In this document: one piece after another, positions 17,239 to 24,889 of the stretch
Layout: every line of letters starts with the position of its first letter
Position numbering within the stretch: the stretch's first letter is position 1
DNA from: Bacteroidia bacterium
Lineage (GTDB): Bacteria > Bacteroidota > Bacteroidia > AKYH767-A > OLB10
Direction of reading: 5' to 3'
Assembly: GCA_016788185.1 (NCBI GenBank)
Contig: JAEUTF010000270.1
Span: 1 to 32,950, forward strand
DNA length: 32,950 nucleotides
The notes under the pieces: generated by a model
The model's input: the letters and a program-made list of their open reading frames with translations, nothing else
What the model was told of the DNA's origin: nothing
The model's database searches: none
Made by a program: the position numbers and the translations under genes

Positions 17239-17991
17239 ATGAAACGCACCTTGAAATTCATTTTCGGACTCTACTGCCTTCTCCCTTTCGCTCTGTCCTT
17301 TCTGCTGGTGATTCCGCTTTACTTTTTCATCTTTACTTTTTCCGGTCCGAAAAAGGCTCCTCACCGGGCCCACCGTGTTTCACGGGCATGGGCCGCCTTT
17401 CTCTTAAAGGCTTTTTACATCCGCCTCAGGATACAAAACAAATCCCTCTTAGATCCGGACCAGGTTTATGTTTTTATCGGCAATCACCGATCCTTTCTTG
17501 ATGTACCGGCCTACGCCCTTTCCTGCCCGCACACCTTTCGCTTTCTCAGCAAGGCTGAGCTGGCGCAGATTCCCTTGCTTGGATACGTCATTAAAAACCT
17601 ATACATCACCGTTAAGCGGTCCGACAAGTACGACCGGCATAAGAGTATCGAAAAAATGCTGGCCTCCCTGCAGGAAGGAATTTCCGTTTTCCTCGCGCCG
17701 GAAGGCACCCGGAACAGCAGCGAAAAACCCTTGCTGGACTTCAAGGATGGCGCCTTTCGTCTCGCCATTGCTTCCGGCCTCCCGCTGGCCGTGCTGGTAT
17801 TGCACCATACGGATCGCCTGCTGTCGCCCGGCAGGCCGTTGGAAGTCAGTCCGGGCACGCTCTACGGCGAGTGGTTAGCCCCGTTCGAAACAAAGGACTA
17901 CGATGAAAAAAGCCTGGGCTTGCTGAAAGAAAAAGTGAGACAAGAGATGGAGCAGGTAATCCTCAGGGGACCGCAGTCCGGACATCCCTGA
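17239..17991 (+). CDS. plsC: 1-acyl-sn-glycerol-3-phosphate acyltransferase
   Basis: The 250-residue protein has an N-terminal membrane helix (8-35) and a PlsC/LPLAT domain. Motif I is NHRSFLD (HxxxxD catalytic pair, about 91-97), and motif III is APEGTRNSS (about 154-162), which binds the phosphate of the acceptor. The FLSKAEL and PLLGYVIKN segments match motif II surroundings. It should transfer an acyl chain to lysophosphatidic acid at the inner membrane, making phosphatidic acid for phospholipid synthesis; a related lyso-lipid acyltransferase role, for example in ornithine or glycine lipids of Bacteroidota, cannot be excluded. Its stop lies 1 nt from that of the convergent gene. Confidence 0.87.
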   Translation: MKRTLKFIFGLYCLLPFALSFLLVIPLYFFIFTFSGPKKAPHRAHRVSRAWAAFLLKAFYIRLRIQNKSLLDPDQVYVFIGNHRSFLDVPAYALSCPHTFRFLSKAELAQIPLLGYVIKNLYITVKRSDKYDRHKSIEKMLASLQEGISVFLAPEGTRNSSEKPLLDFKDGAFRLAIASGLPLAVLVLHHTDRLLSPGRPLEVSPGTLYGEWLAPFETKDYDEKSLGLLKEKVRQEMEQVILRGPQSGHP

Positions 17992-17992
17992 A

Positions 17993-18334
17993 CTATTTCA
18001 GAGCCGGGTACTTTCCGTCAATCACGTCATAGATGGTGTAGCCATCTACCGGCAGCACCTCCAGTTGCCGGTTCAGGGCACAGATGGTGGTGGCGATGAT
18101 GTCCGGATCTCCGATGCGTGCCGGAAGAAAACGCAGCAGCAGGCAGGAGCTTTCCACGTGGTAACCGCAAAAATGAACGCCCTCCAGGCACAGCAATTGC
18201 TTCCGGATCGTATTCACCGATTGTTCGCTGAGTACAGGTACTTTGAGAATCAGCTCCTGTGCAGGGACGCCAGCCTGCCCCCCCAGCGGGAGGAAGCAGA
18301 TCAGCACATGAAAAAACAGACGGGCCGACAACAT
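17993..18334 (-). CDS. Small secreted HMA-like (ferredoxin-fold) protein lacking CxxC
   Basis: The 113-residue protein starts with a hydrophobic signal sequence ending near residue 25 (VPAQ). What follows reads as a beta-alpha-beta-beta-alpha-beta domain: ELILKVPVLSEQSVNTIRKQL, GVHFCGYHVESSCLLLRFLP, DPDIIATTICALNRQLEVLP. That order resembles the heavy-metal-associated domain, but the metal-binding CxxC loop is replaced by SEQS. Four cysteines occur elsewhere in the mature part. I do not know a function; metal binding is not supported by the canonical residues. It is divergent from acs and convergent with plsC. A TATATTGG sequence just upstream resembles a -7 box with one mismatch. Confidence 0.55.
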   Translation of the reverse strand: MLSARLFFHVLICFLPLGGQAGVPAQELILKVPVLSEQSVNTIRKQLLCLEGVHFCGYHVESSCLLLRFLPARIGDPDIIATTICALNRQLEVLPVDGYTIYDVIDGKYPALK

Positions 18335-18411
18335 CCGTCCAATATACCGGCCGGATAAAAAAAAGGACCGTAAAGGGCATGCTTTCCTTACACAATTTCA
18401 AGCCGAAAATC

Positions 18412-18423
18412 GGTAACGTTACC
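18412..18423. promoter_or_regulatory. Candidate operator: perfect 12-bp palindrome in the acs promoter
   Basis: GGTAACGTTACC is a perfect palindrome. It ends 19 nt before the acs -7 box, so it occupies the place of the -33 element, and it lies between acs and a divergent gene. The central AACGTT with a CG centre is like operators of LacI-type regulators, which is inference. Confidence 0.4.
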
Positions 18424-18442
18424 CGAAATCGCGCAGGAATTG

Positions 18443-18450
18443 TAACTTTG
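18443..18450 (+). promoter_or_regulatory. -7 box (TAACTTTG) of acs
   Basis: A perfect TAnnTTTG match ending 21 nt before the ATG at 18472; predicted leader about 17 nt. The -33 region carries no TTG but a 12-bp palindrome, as would be expected of an activator- or repressor-controlled promoter. Confidence 0.5.
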
Positions 18451-18471
18451 AAACAAGCCATAAAAAAGCGT

Positions 18472-20370
18472 ATGAACAGCCGCATCCGGAACCTTGAAGA
18501 ATACCACAAAGCCTATCAGGAAAGTGTCAGTCAACCTGAAAAATTCTGGGCAGAAATAGCCGCAGAATTTAGCTGGAAAAAACCCTGGGACAAGGTGCTT
18601 GAATGGAACTTCCGTGATTTTAACGTAAAGTGGTTTGACGGGGCCAAGCTCAACATCACGGAGAACTGCCTGGATCGTCACCTCGAATCCCGCGGCGATC
18701 AGGTGGCCATCCTCTGGGAATCCAACAATCCTGAAATACACGGACGACAACTGAGCTACCGGCAACTGCATACCGAAGTATGCAAAGCCGCCAACATGCT
18801 AAAGAACCTGGGGGTGAAAAAAGGCGACCGCGTCTGCATTTACCTGCCCATGGTGCCGGAAGCGGCCGTTGCCATGCTGGCCTGCGCACGCATCGGCGCC
18901 ATTCATTCGGTGGTGTTTGCCGGTTTTTCCGCGCAATCGCTTGCCGACCGTATCCACGATGCCCAATGCGCCTACGTCATCACCGCCGACGGCGCCTTCA
19001 GAGGCTCCAAATCCATCGCACTCAAAGAAATTGTGGATGAAGCCCTGCAACAGAGCCCGTCCGTAAAAAAGGTGCTGGTACTGAAGCATACCGCACAGCC
19101 CGTTCACTGGCAGGAAGGCCGTGACTGCTGGTGGCACGAAGAACTGGAAGGATGCAGTGAACATTGCGAAGCGGCGACGATGGACGCCGAAGACATGCTG
19201 TTCATCCTCTACACCTCCGGATCCACCGGAAAACCCAAGGGCGTGGTGCACACCACAGCGGGCTACATGGTATGGTCAGCCTATACCTTCCGCAATGTAT
19301 TTCAATATGAAAAGGGCGATGTGTACTGGTGTACGGCCGATGTAGGCTGGATCACCGGGCATAGTTACATCGTGTACGGACCCCTGCTGGAAGGCGCCAC
19401 CACCCTGATGTTTGAAGGGATACCCACCTGGCCCGATGCGGGGCGTTTCTGGCAGATTATCGACAAGTACAAGGTAAACATATTCTATACCGCCCCCACC
19501 GCCATACGCTCCCTGATGGCACACGGCGATGCTTTCGTATACCCACATTCGTTAGCATCGCTCAAAACCCTGGGGACGGTGGGTGAGCCGATCAATGAAG
19601 AAGCCTGGCAATGGTATTATGATAACATCGGAAAAGGAAAATGCTGGGTGGTGGACACCTGGTGGCAGACCGAAACCGGTGGCATCATGATTTCACCGCT
19701 GGCCCACATCACCCCTGCCAAACCCACCTATGCCACCTTGCCGCTTCCGGGCATACAGCCGGTACTCGTGAACGGCCAGGGAGAGGAAATTAAGGGCAAC
19801 AATGCAGAAGGCAATTTGTGTATTAAGTTTCCATGGCCCGGTATGCTGAGAACCACGTACGGCGATCATGAACGGTGTCGTCTGAACTATTTCTCCACCT
19901 ATGAAAACCGCTACTTCACCGGGGACGGCTGCCGCAGGGATTTTGAAGGAAATTACAGGATCATCGGACGCGTGGACGATGTGATCAATGTGAGCGGACA
20001 CCGGATGGGAACGGCGGAAGTGGAGAACGCCATCAACGAACATCCGCACGTAATCGAATCGGCCGTGGTCGGCTTTCCGCATCCCATCAAAGGACAGGGC
20101 ATTTACGCGTATGTGATCTGCGACCATCTGCCGCAGCAACCCGAACAACGCAAGAAAGAAATTCTGGAGATGGTCACCAAAATGATCGGGGCCATTGCCA
20201 AGCCGGATAAAATACAGTTTGTAAGCGGACTACCCAAGACGAGATCAGGTAAAATCATGCGAAGGATTTTACGCAAAATTGCTGAAGGCGATACAGGCAA
20301 CCTGGGCGATACGTCCACCTTGCTGGATCCGGCGATTGTGGAAAGCATCCGCGACGGTGCGCTGCAGTAG
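18472..20370 (+). CDS. acs: Acetyl-CoA synthetase (AMP-forming)
   Basis: The 632-residue protein activates acetate to acetyl-CoA through an acetyl-adenylate in the cytoplasm. It has the N-terminal ACAS segment (YHKAYQESVSQPEKFWAE), the ATP-binding loop YTSGSTGKPKG (247-257), and the acetate-pocket motif DTWWQTETGG, whose tryptophans restrict the pocket to short acids. The C-terminal signature is PKTRSGKIMRR, with K594 the lysine acetylated in characterised enzymes. Length is normal. The ATG at 18472 lies 21 nt after the -7 box; the frame is open to 18259 but that extension is not conserved-looking. Its stop is 10 nt from that of convergent crtY. A palindrome in the promoter suggests regulation, perhaps by carbon source. 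Confidence 0.93.
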   Translation: MNSRIRNLEEYHKAYQESVSQPEKFWAEIAAEFSWKKPWDKVLEWNFRDFNVKWFDGAKLNITENCLDRHLESRGDQVAILWESNNPEIHGRQLSYRQLHTEVCKAANMLKNLGVKKGDRVCIYLPMVPEAAVAMLACARIGAIHSVVFAGFSAQSLADRIHDAQCAYVITADGAFRGSKSIALKEIVDEALQQSPSVKKVLVLKHTAQPVHWQEGRDCWWHEELEGCSEHCEAATMDAEDMLFILYTSGSTGKPKGVVHTTAGYMVWSAYTFRNVFQYEKGDVYWCTADVGWITGHSYIVYGPLLEGATTLMFEGIPTWPDAGRFWQIIDKYKVNIFYTAPTAIRSLMAHGDAFVYPHSLASLKTLGTVGEPINEEAWQWYYDNIGKGKCWVVDTWWQTETGGIMISPLAHITPAKPTYATLPLPGIQPVLVNGQGEEIKGNNAEGNLCIKFPWPGMLRTTYGDHERCRLNYFSTYENRYFTGDGCRRDFEGNYRIIGRVDDVINVSGHRMGTAEVENAINEHPHVIESAVVGFPHPIKGQGIYAYVICDHLPQQPEQRKKEILEMVTKMIGAIAKPDKIQFVSGLPKTRSGKIMRRILRKIAEGDTGNLGDTSTLLDPAIVESIRDGALQ

Positions 20371-20380
20371 CAGGGGCCCT

Positions 20381-21541
20381 TCACCTGCGCATTCCGAACG
20401 TTTTCCGGGCGAGTGCATCCAGGAAGGGTCCTGCGCTGAACGAAGAAATGATTTTAAGTTCCTCCAGCGGAGTAGTGTCCTCATCGAGAAAGCGGAAAAT
20501 GCTTTGAATGCTGTTGTTCCGGTACATCTCCTCAAATAACTGCGGACCCAGTTCATTCTTACTTCTCAATATTTCAAGAAACAAGGTATCGTATTTTCTG
20601 TGCCGGCCCGAGAGTATGCCTTTGTGCGGCTTCCGCCCGTTCCGGAGGTTTTCAAGGATGATCTTTGTAAAACGACCCGCATTGCTGAAAGAATAGCCGC
20701 TGGAGGGCTTCACCCAGGAGCCGGCGGTACCGATTTTCATCAGGCCCTCCCGGCTGTACCGGTGAAAGGGGAAGTCGGTCATGGGTATCACCCCGTATTC
20801 CTGCTCCACAAGGTGGTAAGGGCCGGTATCCAGGAAATCACGGATATAACGCAGCAGCATTTCGTCGTACACCGCCTGCTCTTCCAGCACCGGCGAAAAA
20901 AAAGTGAATTCCACCAGGGCCCGGCGGCTGCTCTCCGGCAATACATAGATAAAGCTGCAGCGGTCCTTCCACCGGAAACGGAAATCCATCATGGTAAACT
21001 CCGCGGGATCGAAACAATCCTTCTCCGTTTCAATGACCCAGCCTTTGAAATGCTGCCACACCCTGCAATACTCGTCTTCCCCCGTTTTAAACTCGGGAGG
21101 CAGGCGGCTGTCGAAAACAAAGTCTGCTGTATAACGAGTGCCTGTATCCGTCAGTATCGTGACCGGATGGTGGCCCTGTACTTCCTCCACACGCTCCTTA
21201 AGCCAGGTAAAGCGCTCATCCTTTTGTATTTTCTCCGTGGCATAGCGGTAGAAATCGGCGCTGCGCAAGGTTTTATAACGGTAGGGCAAAAGGTCATAGC
21301 TCTTCTCCAGTCCGGGGCTGATAAAACGCGCCTTCTCCCAGGTTTTCCAGGCCAGGTGATCCCAAAGGCCCTCCCCCTGCTCCCAGAACGACCAGGTACG
21401 GTCGTTCGCCGTCTTCGGATCCGGGTCCAGAATGAGTATTTTTTTAGAGGAAAAAAAAGTATCCTGCTGCAGGGCCAATGCCAGCTGAAGTCCCGCCGCG
21501 CCGGCACCGACAATGCAATAGTCATACAGAGGGTTACCCAT
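20381..21541 (-). CDS. crtY: Lycopene beta-cyclase (CrtY type)
   Basis: The 386-residue protein has the FAD/NAD-binding motif YDYCIVGAGAAG (6-17) and the lycopene-cyclase signature NDRTWSFWEQGEG near residues 50-62. GTAGSWVKPSSGYSFSNAG occurs near residues 265-285. It should form the beta-ionone rings of beta-carotene from lycopene, at the inner membrane with a reduced flavin cofactor. The organism is therefore probably yellow or orange and makes carotenoids or flexirubin-plus-carotenoid pigments. No crtB, crtI or crtZ lies nearby, so the pathway is split. The ATG at 21541 is used; a TTG at 21550 lies in the -7 box. It is convergent with acs and downstream of two membrane-protein genes. Confidence 0.88.
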   Translation of the reverse strand: MGNPLYDYCIVGAGAAGLQLALALQQDTFFSSKKILILDPDPKTANDRTWSFWEQGEGLWDHLAWKTWEKARFISPGLEKSYDLLPYRYKTLRSADFYRYATEKIQKDERFTWLKERVEEVQGHHPVTILTDTGTRYTADFVFDSRLPPEFKTGEDEYCRVWQHFKGWVIETEKDCFDPAEFTMMDFRFRWKDRCSFIYVLPESSRRALVEFTFFSPVLEEQAVYDEMLLRYIRDFLDTGPYHLVEQEYGVIPMTDFPFHRYSREGLMKIGTAGSWVKPSSGYSFSNAGRFTKIILENLRNGRKPHKGILSGRHRKYDTLFLEILRSKNELGPQLFEEMYRNNSIQSIFRFLDEDTTPLEELKIISSFSAGPFLDALARKTFGMRR

Positions 21542-21547
21542 GTCAAT

Positions 21548-21555
21548 CAAAATTA
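21548..21555 (-). promoter_or_regulatory. -7 box (TAATTTTG) of crtY
   Basis: A perfect TAnnTTTG match on the minus strand ending 6 nt before the ATG at 21541, predicting a leader of only about 2-3 nt. A -33 TTG is not evident. A 10-bp palindrome GTTCTAGAAC lies about 75 nt upstream (21629-21638). Confidence 0.45.
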
Positions 21556-21697
21556 TTCAATTCACCGGAATGCACTGTAGGATCGGTACCTGCACCGCCG
21601 AAACCGCCAGCCTGACCGCACATTTCCCGTTCTAGAACAGCGGTGCCGCGCTTTTGTTTCAGCAAGGCTCAAACAGCCGTAACGGAGTATTCACTGC

Positions 21698-22336
21698 TTA
21701 AAAGCTTTTTGATTCCCGGACGGTGTTCTCCTCCACGGTCCGGATGTAATAAATCAGCCAGGTAACTGCGCCTAGCAGCTTGATGGCATCTTCCAAAAAA
21801 GTATCCTTTTCAATGGGTAGCGGCAGGATATCAATGATAGTGGAAAGGCCCAGGAAGAAAAAGGCGATAACCAACGCGATGAAATCCGAATTGAGCAATT
21901 GTTTGCGGAAACGAATGAAATAAATGAGGTAAAGGTTCAGATAAGTGAGATACACCATGTTCTCTGAAATGTTCAGGTAACGCGGGAAGACCAGTTCGTG
22001 CAACTGGAACAGGTCATCGAGCGTCATGATCAGCGTAAGCAGGCCGCTTACCAGGAGAAACTGCCTGACCCGGTTGCTGATGCTCACGTCGCTTTTCCAG
22101 GCCCCGTAAAAGCAAATGGTGACGGCGGCACTCCAGATCATGATCCCCAGGTTGGAAAAAAAACCAACGTAAAAGGGGGCATCAAACTGCGCGTTGGGAT
22201 CCTTGGTAAAAGCGTCCAGGGCGATGTCTTTCGTGATGCTGGCAAAAATAGCCAGCAGGAGTCCCAGGGTAGTGAGCAGCCAGGAAATAAGCAGAACAGG
22301 GGTTATCTTTCTGAACTGAGTGCCGATGCTGCGCAT
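21698..22336 (-). CDS. Polytopic membrane protein of unknown function
   Basis: The 212-residue protein has six hydrophobic segments (about 12-32, 55-75, 90-108, 125-142, 152-172 and 185-200). Between segments three and four is the acidic motif TLDDLFQLHELVFPRYL. In my recollection a DDLxxLHE motif recurs in uncharacterised bacterial membrane proteins; the Asp/His/Glu set could bind a metal, but this is inference. The ATG at 22336 is preceded by a purine-rich AAGGGAGGGA (22341-22350, minus strand), an unusually good Shine-Dalgarno-like site for this organism. It is 18 nt downstream of the SHOCT gene and 156 nt upstream of crtY. Confidence 0.6.
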   Translation of the reverse strand: MRSIGTQFRKITPVLLISWLLTTLGLLLAIFASITKDIALDAFTKDPNAQFDAPFYVGFFSNLGIMIWSAAVTICFYGAWKSDVSISNRVRQFLLVSGLLTLIMTLDDLFQLHELVFPRYLNISENMVYLTYLNLYLIYFIRFRKQLLNSDFIALVIAFFFLGLSTIIDILPLPIEKDTFLEDAIKLLGAVTWLIYYIRTVEENTVRESKSF

Positions 22337-22354
22337 GATTTCCCTCCCTTAAAA

Positions 22355-22975
22355 TTACTCTCCCAGAATCTGTTTTTTCTGAATATTGAATTCATCATCG
22401 GTCAGCAAGCCTTTTTCACGCAGGCTTCCCAGTTTCTGAATGCGGTCGAGCTTAAAATCAAAATTCTCCTCCCCGTTGATTTTGCGTTTCGTGGGGTGAG
22501 GCGGCTGCTCTTCTCCCTCTTCATCGTTGCGCCGGCGCATGAACATCCAGATCAGGGCAATCAGCAGAAAAATACCCACGCCCACGTTAAAGATAAAGAG
22601 AATGGAGTTGGTGTGCGAGGATTGAAGGTTGTCGCCCCGGGCTTCTTCCAGCCTGCTTTTCAGGCGGCGGTTTTCCTCCTCCACTTGCGCGGCTTTCCGG
22701 GAGGTCTCGTCGATGGCTTCCCCTTGTTTGCGCAATACACGCTGCAGGGAATCCTGACGGATGCTGAGCTGGCTGATGTAATTGTTCAGGCTGTCGATCA
22801 GGACAGCACGCCGGTCGACGTAGACTCCCTGTGCCTTCTGACCACTGACAGGTTTTAGGGCATTGTCCTGACCGGAGAGCGTCAGTTGCATACCGAACCA
22901 GAACATTAAAACCAGGAGCACCGCCCGGCGGCCACCCGGCACCCGCTTACTTCGCATTGGATAGGGAAACTTCAT
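22355..22975 (-). CDS. Membrane protein with coiled coil and C-terminal SHOCT domain
   Basis: The 206-residue protein has a signal sequence or first membrane helix (about 16-35) and a predicted coiled coil (about 55-115, rich in Gln, Glu and Arg with leucines). A second membrane helix follows (about 125-146, ending in RRRND), then a charged linker and a C-terminal SHOCT domain (about 176-206; LDRIQKLGSLREKGLLTDDEF). SHOCT domains are short helical modules thought to mediate oligomerisation. The layout puts the coiled coil in the periplasm and SHOCT in the cytoplasm. The function is unknown. The ATG at 22975 is used; 22957 is an alternative. It heads the unit that continues into the membrane protein and possibly crtY. 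Confidence 0.7.
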   Translation of the reverse strand: MKFPYPMRSKRVPGGRRAVLLVLMFWFGMQLTLSGQDNALKPVSGQKAQGVYVDRRAVLIDSLNNYISQLSIRQDSLQRVLRKQGEAIDETSRKAAQVEEENRRLKSRLEEARGDNLQSSHTNSILFIFNVGVGIFLLIALIWMFMRRRNDEEGEEQPPHPTKRKINGEENFDFKLDRIQKLGSLREKGLLTDDEFNIQKKQILGE

Positions 22976-23007
22976 TTTTCGCTTGGTTAAACTACAAAAA
23001 TCTTTGG

Positions 23008-23040
23008 CAAAAATAATTCATGGCCCGGGAGAATTATCAA
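23008..23040 (-). promoter_or_regulatory. Bacteroidota-type promoter (TTG-N22-TATTTTTG)
   Basis: On the minus strand, TTG (23038-23040), a 22-nt spacer and a perfect -7 box TATTTTTG (23008-23015) precede the SHOCT gene. The predicted leader is about 28 nt. Confidence 0.6.
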
Positions 23041-23049
23041 GAATGCCTG

Positions 23050-23115
23050 TACTTTTGAACAGGAGGCCCCCAAGAACGAAAACACAAGTCCCTTATCTTT
23101 AGTTTTGAACGGAGG
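23050..23115 (+). promoter_or_regulatory. Two promoter-like repeats upstream of the PHP-hydrolase gene
   Basis: Two copies of TA(C/G)TTTTGAAC lie 50 bp apart (23050 and 23100). Each contains a perfect TAnnTTTG box and each is followed by a purine-rich GGAGGCC or GGAGGGCC stretch. One or both could drive the plus-strand gene starting near 23142. No TTG is found at -33 of either copy. Confidence 0.35.
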
Positions 23116-23141
23116 GCCTCTTCCAATTGCTGTGCCTATCA

Positions 23142-24887
23142 ATGAAATATACGCCTGAAGTCCGGATGAAAAGAACCGTGGTGCGCCCGCTGAGCAGGGC
23201 GCTCCTCACACCGTACCACGGCCTCCTGTTGCTTTTTACATTGTTAATATCCACCGGGACGCAGGCGCAAAACCGGTATTGGTACGGCAGCCTGCACTCT
23301 CATTCGGAATATTCCGATGGCAACATGGCCAATGATACGGCGTACCGTACGGCAAAATCCTGCTTTGAATACATTCAGCAAAACACGGCCCATGTGGATT
23401 TCTGGGGCATCAGCGATCACAACCACGGCAGCGCCGGCATGGCCCTGGCCGATTATCACCGCGGATGGCTGGAAGCAGATTCGGTGAACCAGGACAACCT
23501 GTTCAGCACCTTTTACGGCATGGAATGGGGGGTCATCAGCAGCGGAGGGCATGTTATCATCCATGGCATGGATAGCCTCATCGGCTGGGAGACCGGAAAT
23601 TATGACCTCTACAACGGACAGAGTGATTACAACGGCCTTTTTAATAAAATTGCTGCCAGGACCAACACCGCATTCGCCTACCTGGCGCATATGGAAGACA
23701 GCGATTACGGAAACCTGCTGGCGGCTCCTTTCAACCCGCAATGGGATTCCGCGATAGTAGGCTTGGCCCTGCGCAACGGTCCGGCCTTCTCCACCGATAC
23801 CACCTACGGGAGCCTTCCCTCCTTCCATTACTTCGACCGCTACCTCGACCTGCTGAAAAAAGGCTACCACGTGGCTCCGGGCATCGACCACGACAACCAT
23901 TACATCGTATTCGGAAGGACGCACCCCGGCCGCACGGTTATCATTGCGGATAGCCTCAACCGTAATGCATTGCTTCAGGCCATCCGCCGCAGAAGCTTTT
24001 ATGCCTCCGACGACTGGAATGCGAAGGTGAGTTTCGGCGTCAGTGGCTTTGCCATGGGCAGCATTTGTTCGGCGGCCGCTGACCCGCACATCCGGCTAAG
24101 CATCACCGATCCCGACAACGAAAGCACCGGCAGCATCCGCATCTGGAGCGGCGTAGCCGGCAGTGGCAGCAGCGCCACCATTTTATACAGCACCACCGGT
24201 ATCGACAGCCTGGATTTCATCCATGTGCTGCCTGCCGGAAGCAGCCGCTATTACTTCGCCGAAATCACGCAGTCGGATGGTGATAAAATATGGACCGCAC
24301 CCGTCTGGTACACCTCCAACGCAAATCCTCCCCCCTTCGAACTCATCGATTTCACCGCACAACGCGCGGGGGAACATGCCGTACTCCAATGGTCGACCGT
24401 GAATGAATTCAATCTGGACCGGATTGACATCGAAAAATCGACCGACGCCCTTCAGTTCTTTGTGGCCGGAAGCAGAAGTCCGGCGGGTGGCCTGGGCCTG
24501 ACCACCACGTACAACTGGACGGATCCGCAGACACTCGACACCAGCACCTATTACCGTCTGAATGCCTACGACCTTTCCGGCCTGTCGCAACTGTCACCCC
24601 TGCGCCGTGTCGACCCTGCATTGCTTCCTCCCGGTGCCAGCATTTACCCGAACCCCTCCTCCGGCGGCGACACCTGGATCGCCTTAAGCAATACCCGGCA
24701 GGAATCCATCCGCATGGAAATTTTTAATGCCGAAGGAAAGCTGATGTACAGCGCCGTTTATTTGTCTGAAGCCGGAATTTTGTATCTTCCCTTCCGGATG
24801 GAAGCCTTCGCCCGCGGACTCTATACGGTGCGGTTCCATAACAGTGATTACAGTTTCAATATTTCTAACCGTTTTATCCGATATTGA
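23142..24887 (+). CDS. Secreted PHP-type (CehA/McbA-like) metallohydrolase with T9SS sorting domain
   Basis: The 581-residue protein has a signal peptide ending at about TQAQ (residue 43). It then has a PHP-like metal domain: LHSHSEYSDG (H52, H54, D59), SDHNH (D92, H93, H95), a glutamate in YGMEWG, a histidine in HVIIHG, AHMED and GIDHDNH. These fit the CehA/McbA family, which hydrolyses phosphoester or related bonds with bound metals; the substrate is unknown. A beta-rich region follows, then a type A T9SS sorting domain from YPNPSSGG near residue 500. So it is exported to the cell surface or medium. The start could instead be the ATG at 23166. Its stop overlaps the region where the next gene starts. 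Confidence 0.82.
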   Translation: MKYTPEVRMKRTVVRPLSRALLTPYHGLLLLFTLLISTGTQAQNRYWYGSLHSHSEYSDGNMANDTAYRTAKSCFEYIQQNTAHVDFWGISDHNHGSAGMALADYHRGWLEADSVNQDNLFSTFYGMEWGVISSGGHVIIHGMDSLIGWETGNYDLYNGQSDYNGLFNKIAARTNTAFAYLAHMEDSDYGNLLAAPFNPQWDSAIVGLALRNGPAFSTDTTYGSLPSFHYFDRYLDLLKKGYHVAPGIDHDNHYIVFGRTHPGRTVIIADSLNRNALLQAIRRRSFYASDDWNAKVSFGVSGFAMGSICSAAADPHIRLSITDPDNESTGSIRIWSGVAGSGSSATILYSTTGIDSLDFIHVLPAGSSRYYFAEITQSDGDKIWTAPVWYTSNANPPPFELIDFTAQRAGEHAVLQWSTVNEFNLDRIDIEKSTDALQFFVAGSRSPAGGLGLTTTYNWTDPQTLDTSTYYRLNAYDLSGLSQLSPLRRVDPALLPPGASIYPNPSSGGDTWIALSNTRQESIRMEIFNAEGKLMYSAVYLSEAGILYLPFRMEAFARGLYTVRFHNSDYSFNISNRFIRY

Positions 24888-24889
24888 AC

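Noticed and set aside
20370-20388. GCAGG/CCTGC inverted repeat between acs and crtY
   Set aside because: It has only 5 bp of stem, overlaps both stop regions and has no T-run, so it is too weak to call a terminator.
21629-21638. Palindrome GTTCTAGAAC upstream of crtY
   Set aside because: Perfect but only 10 bp, about 75 nt from the promoter box and without a second copy; not enough to call an operator.
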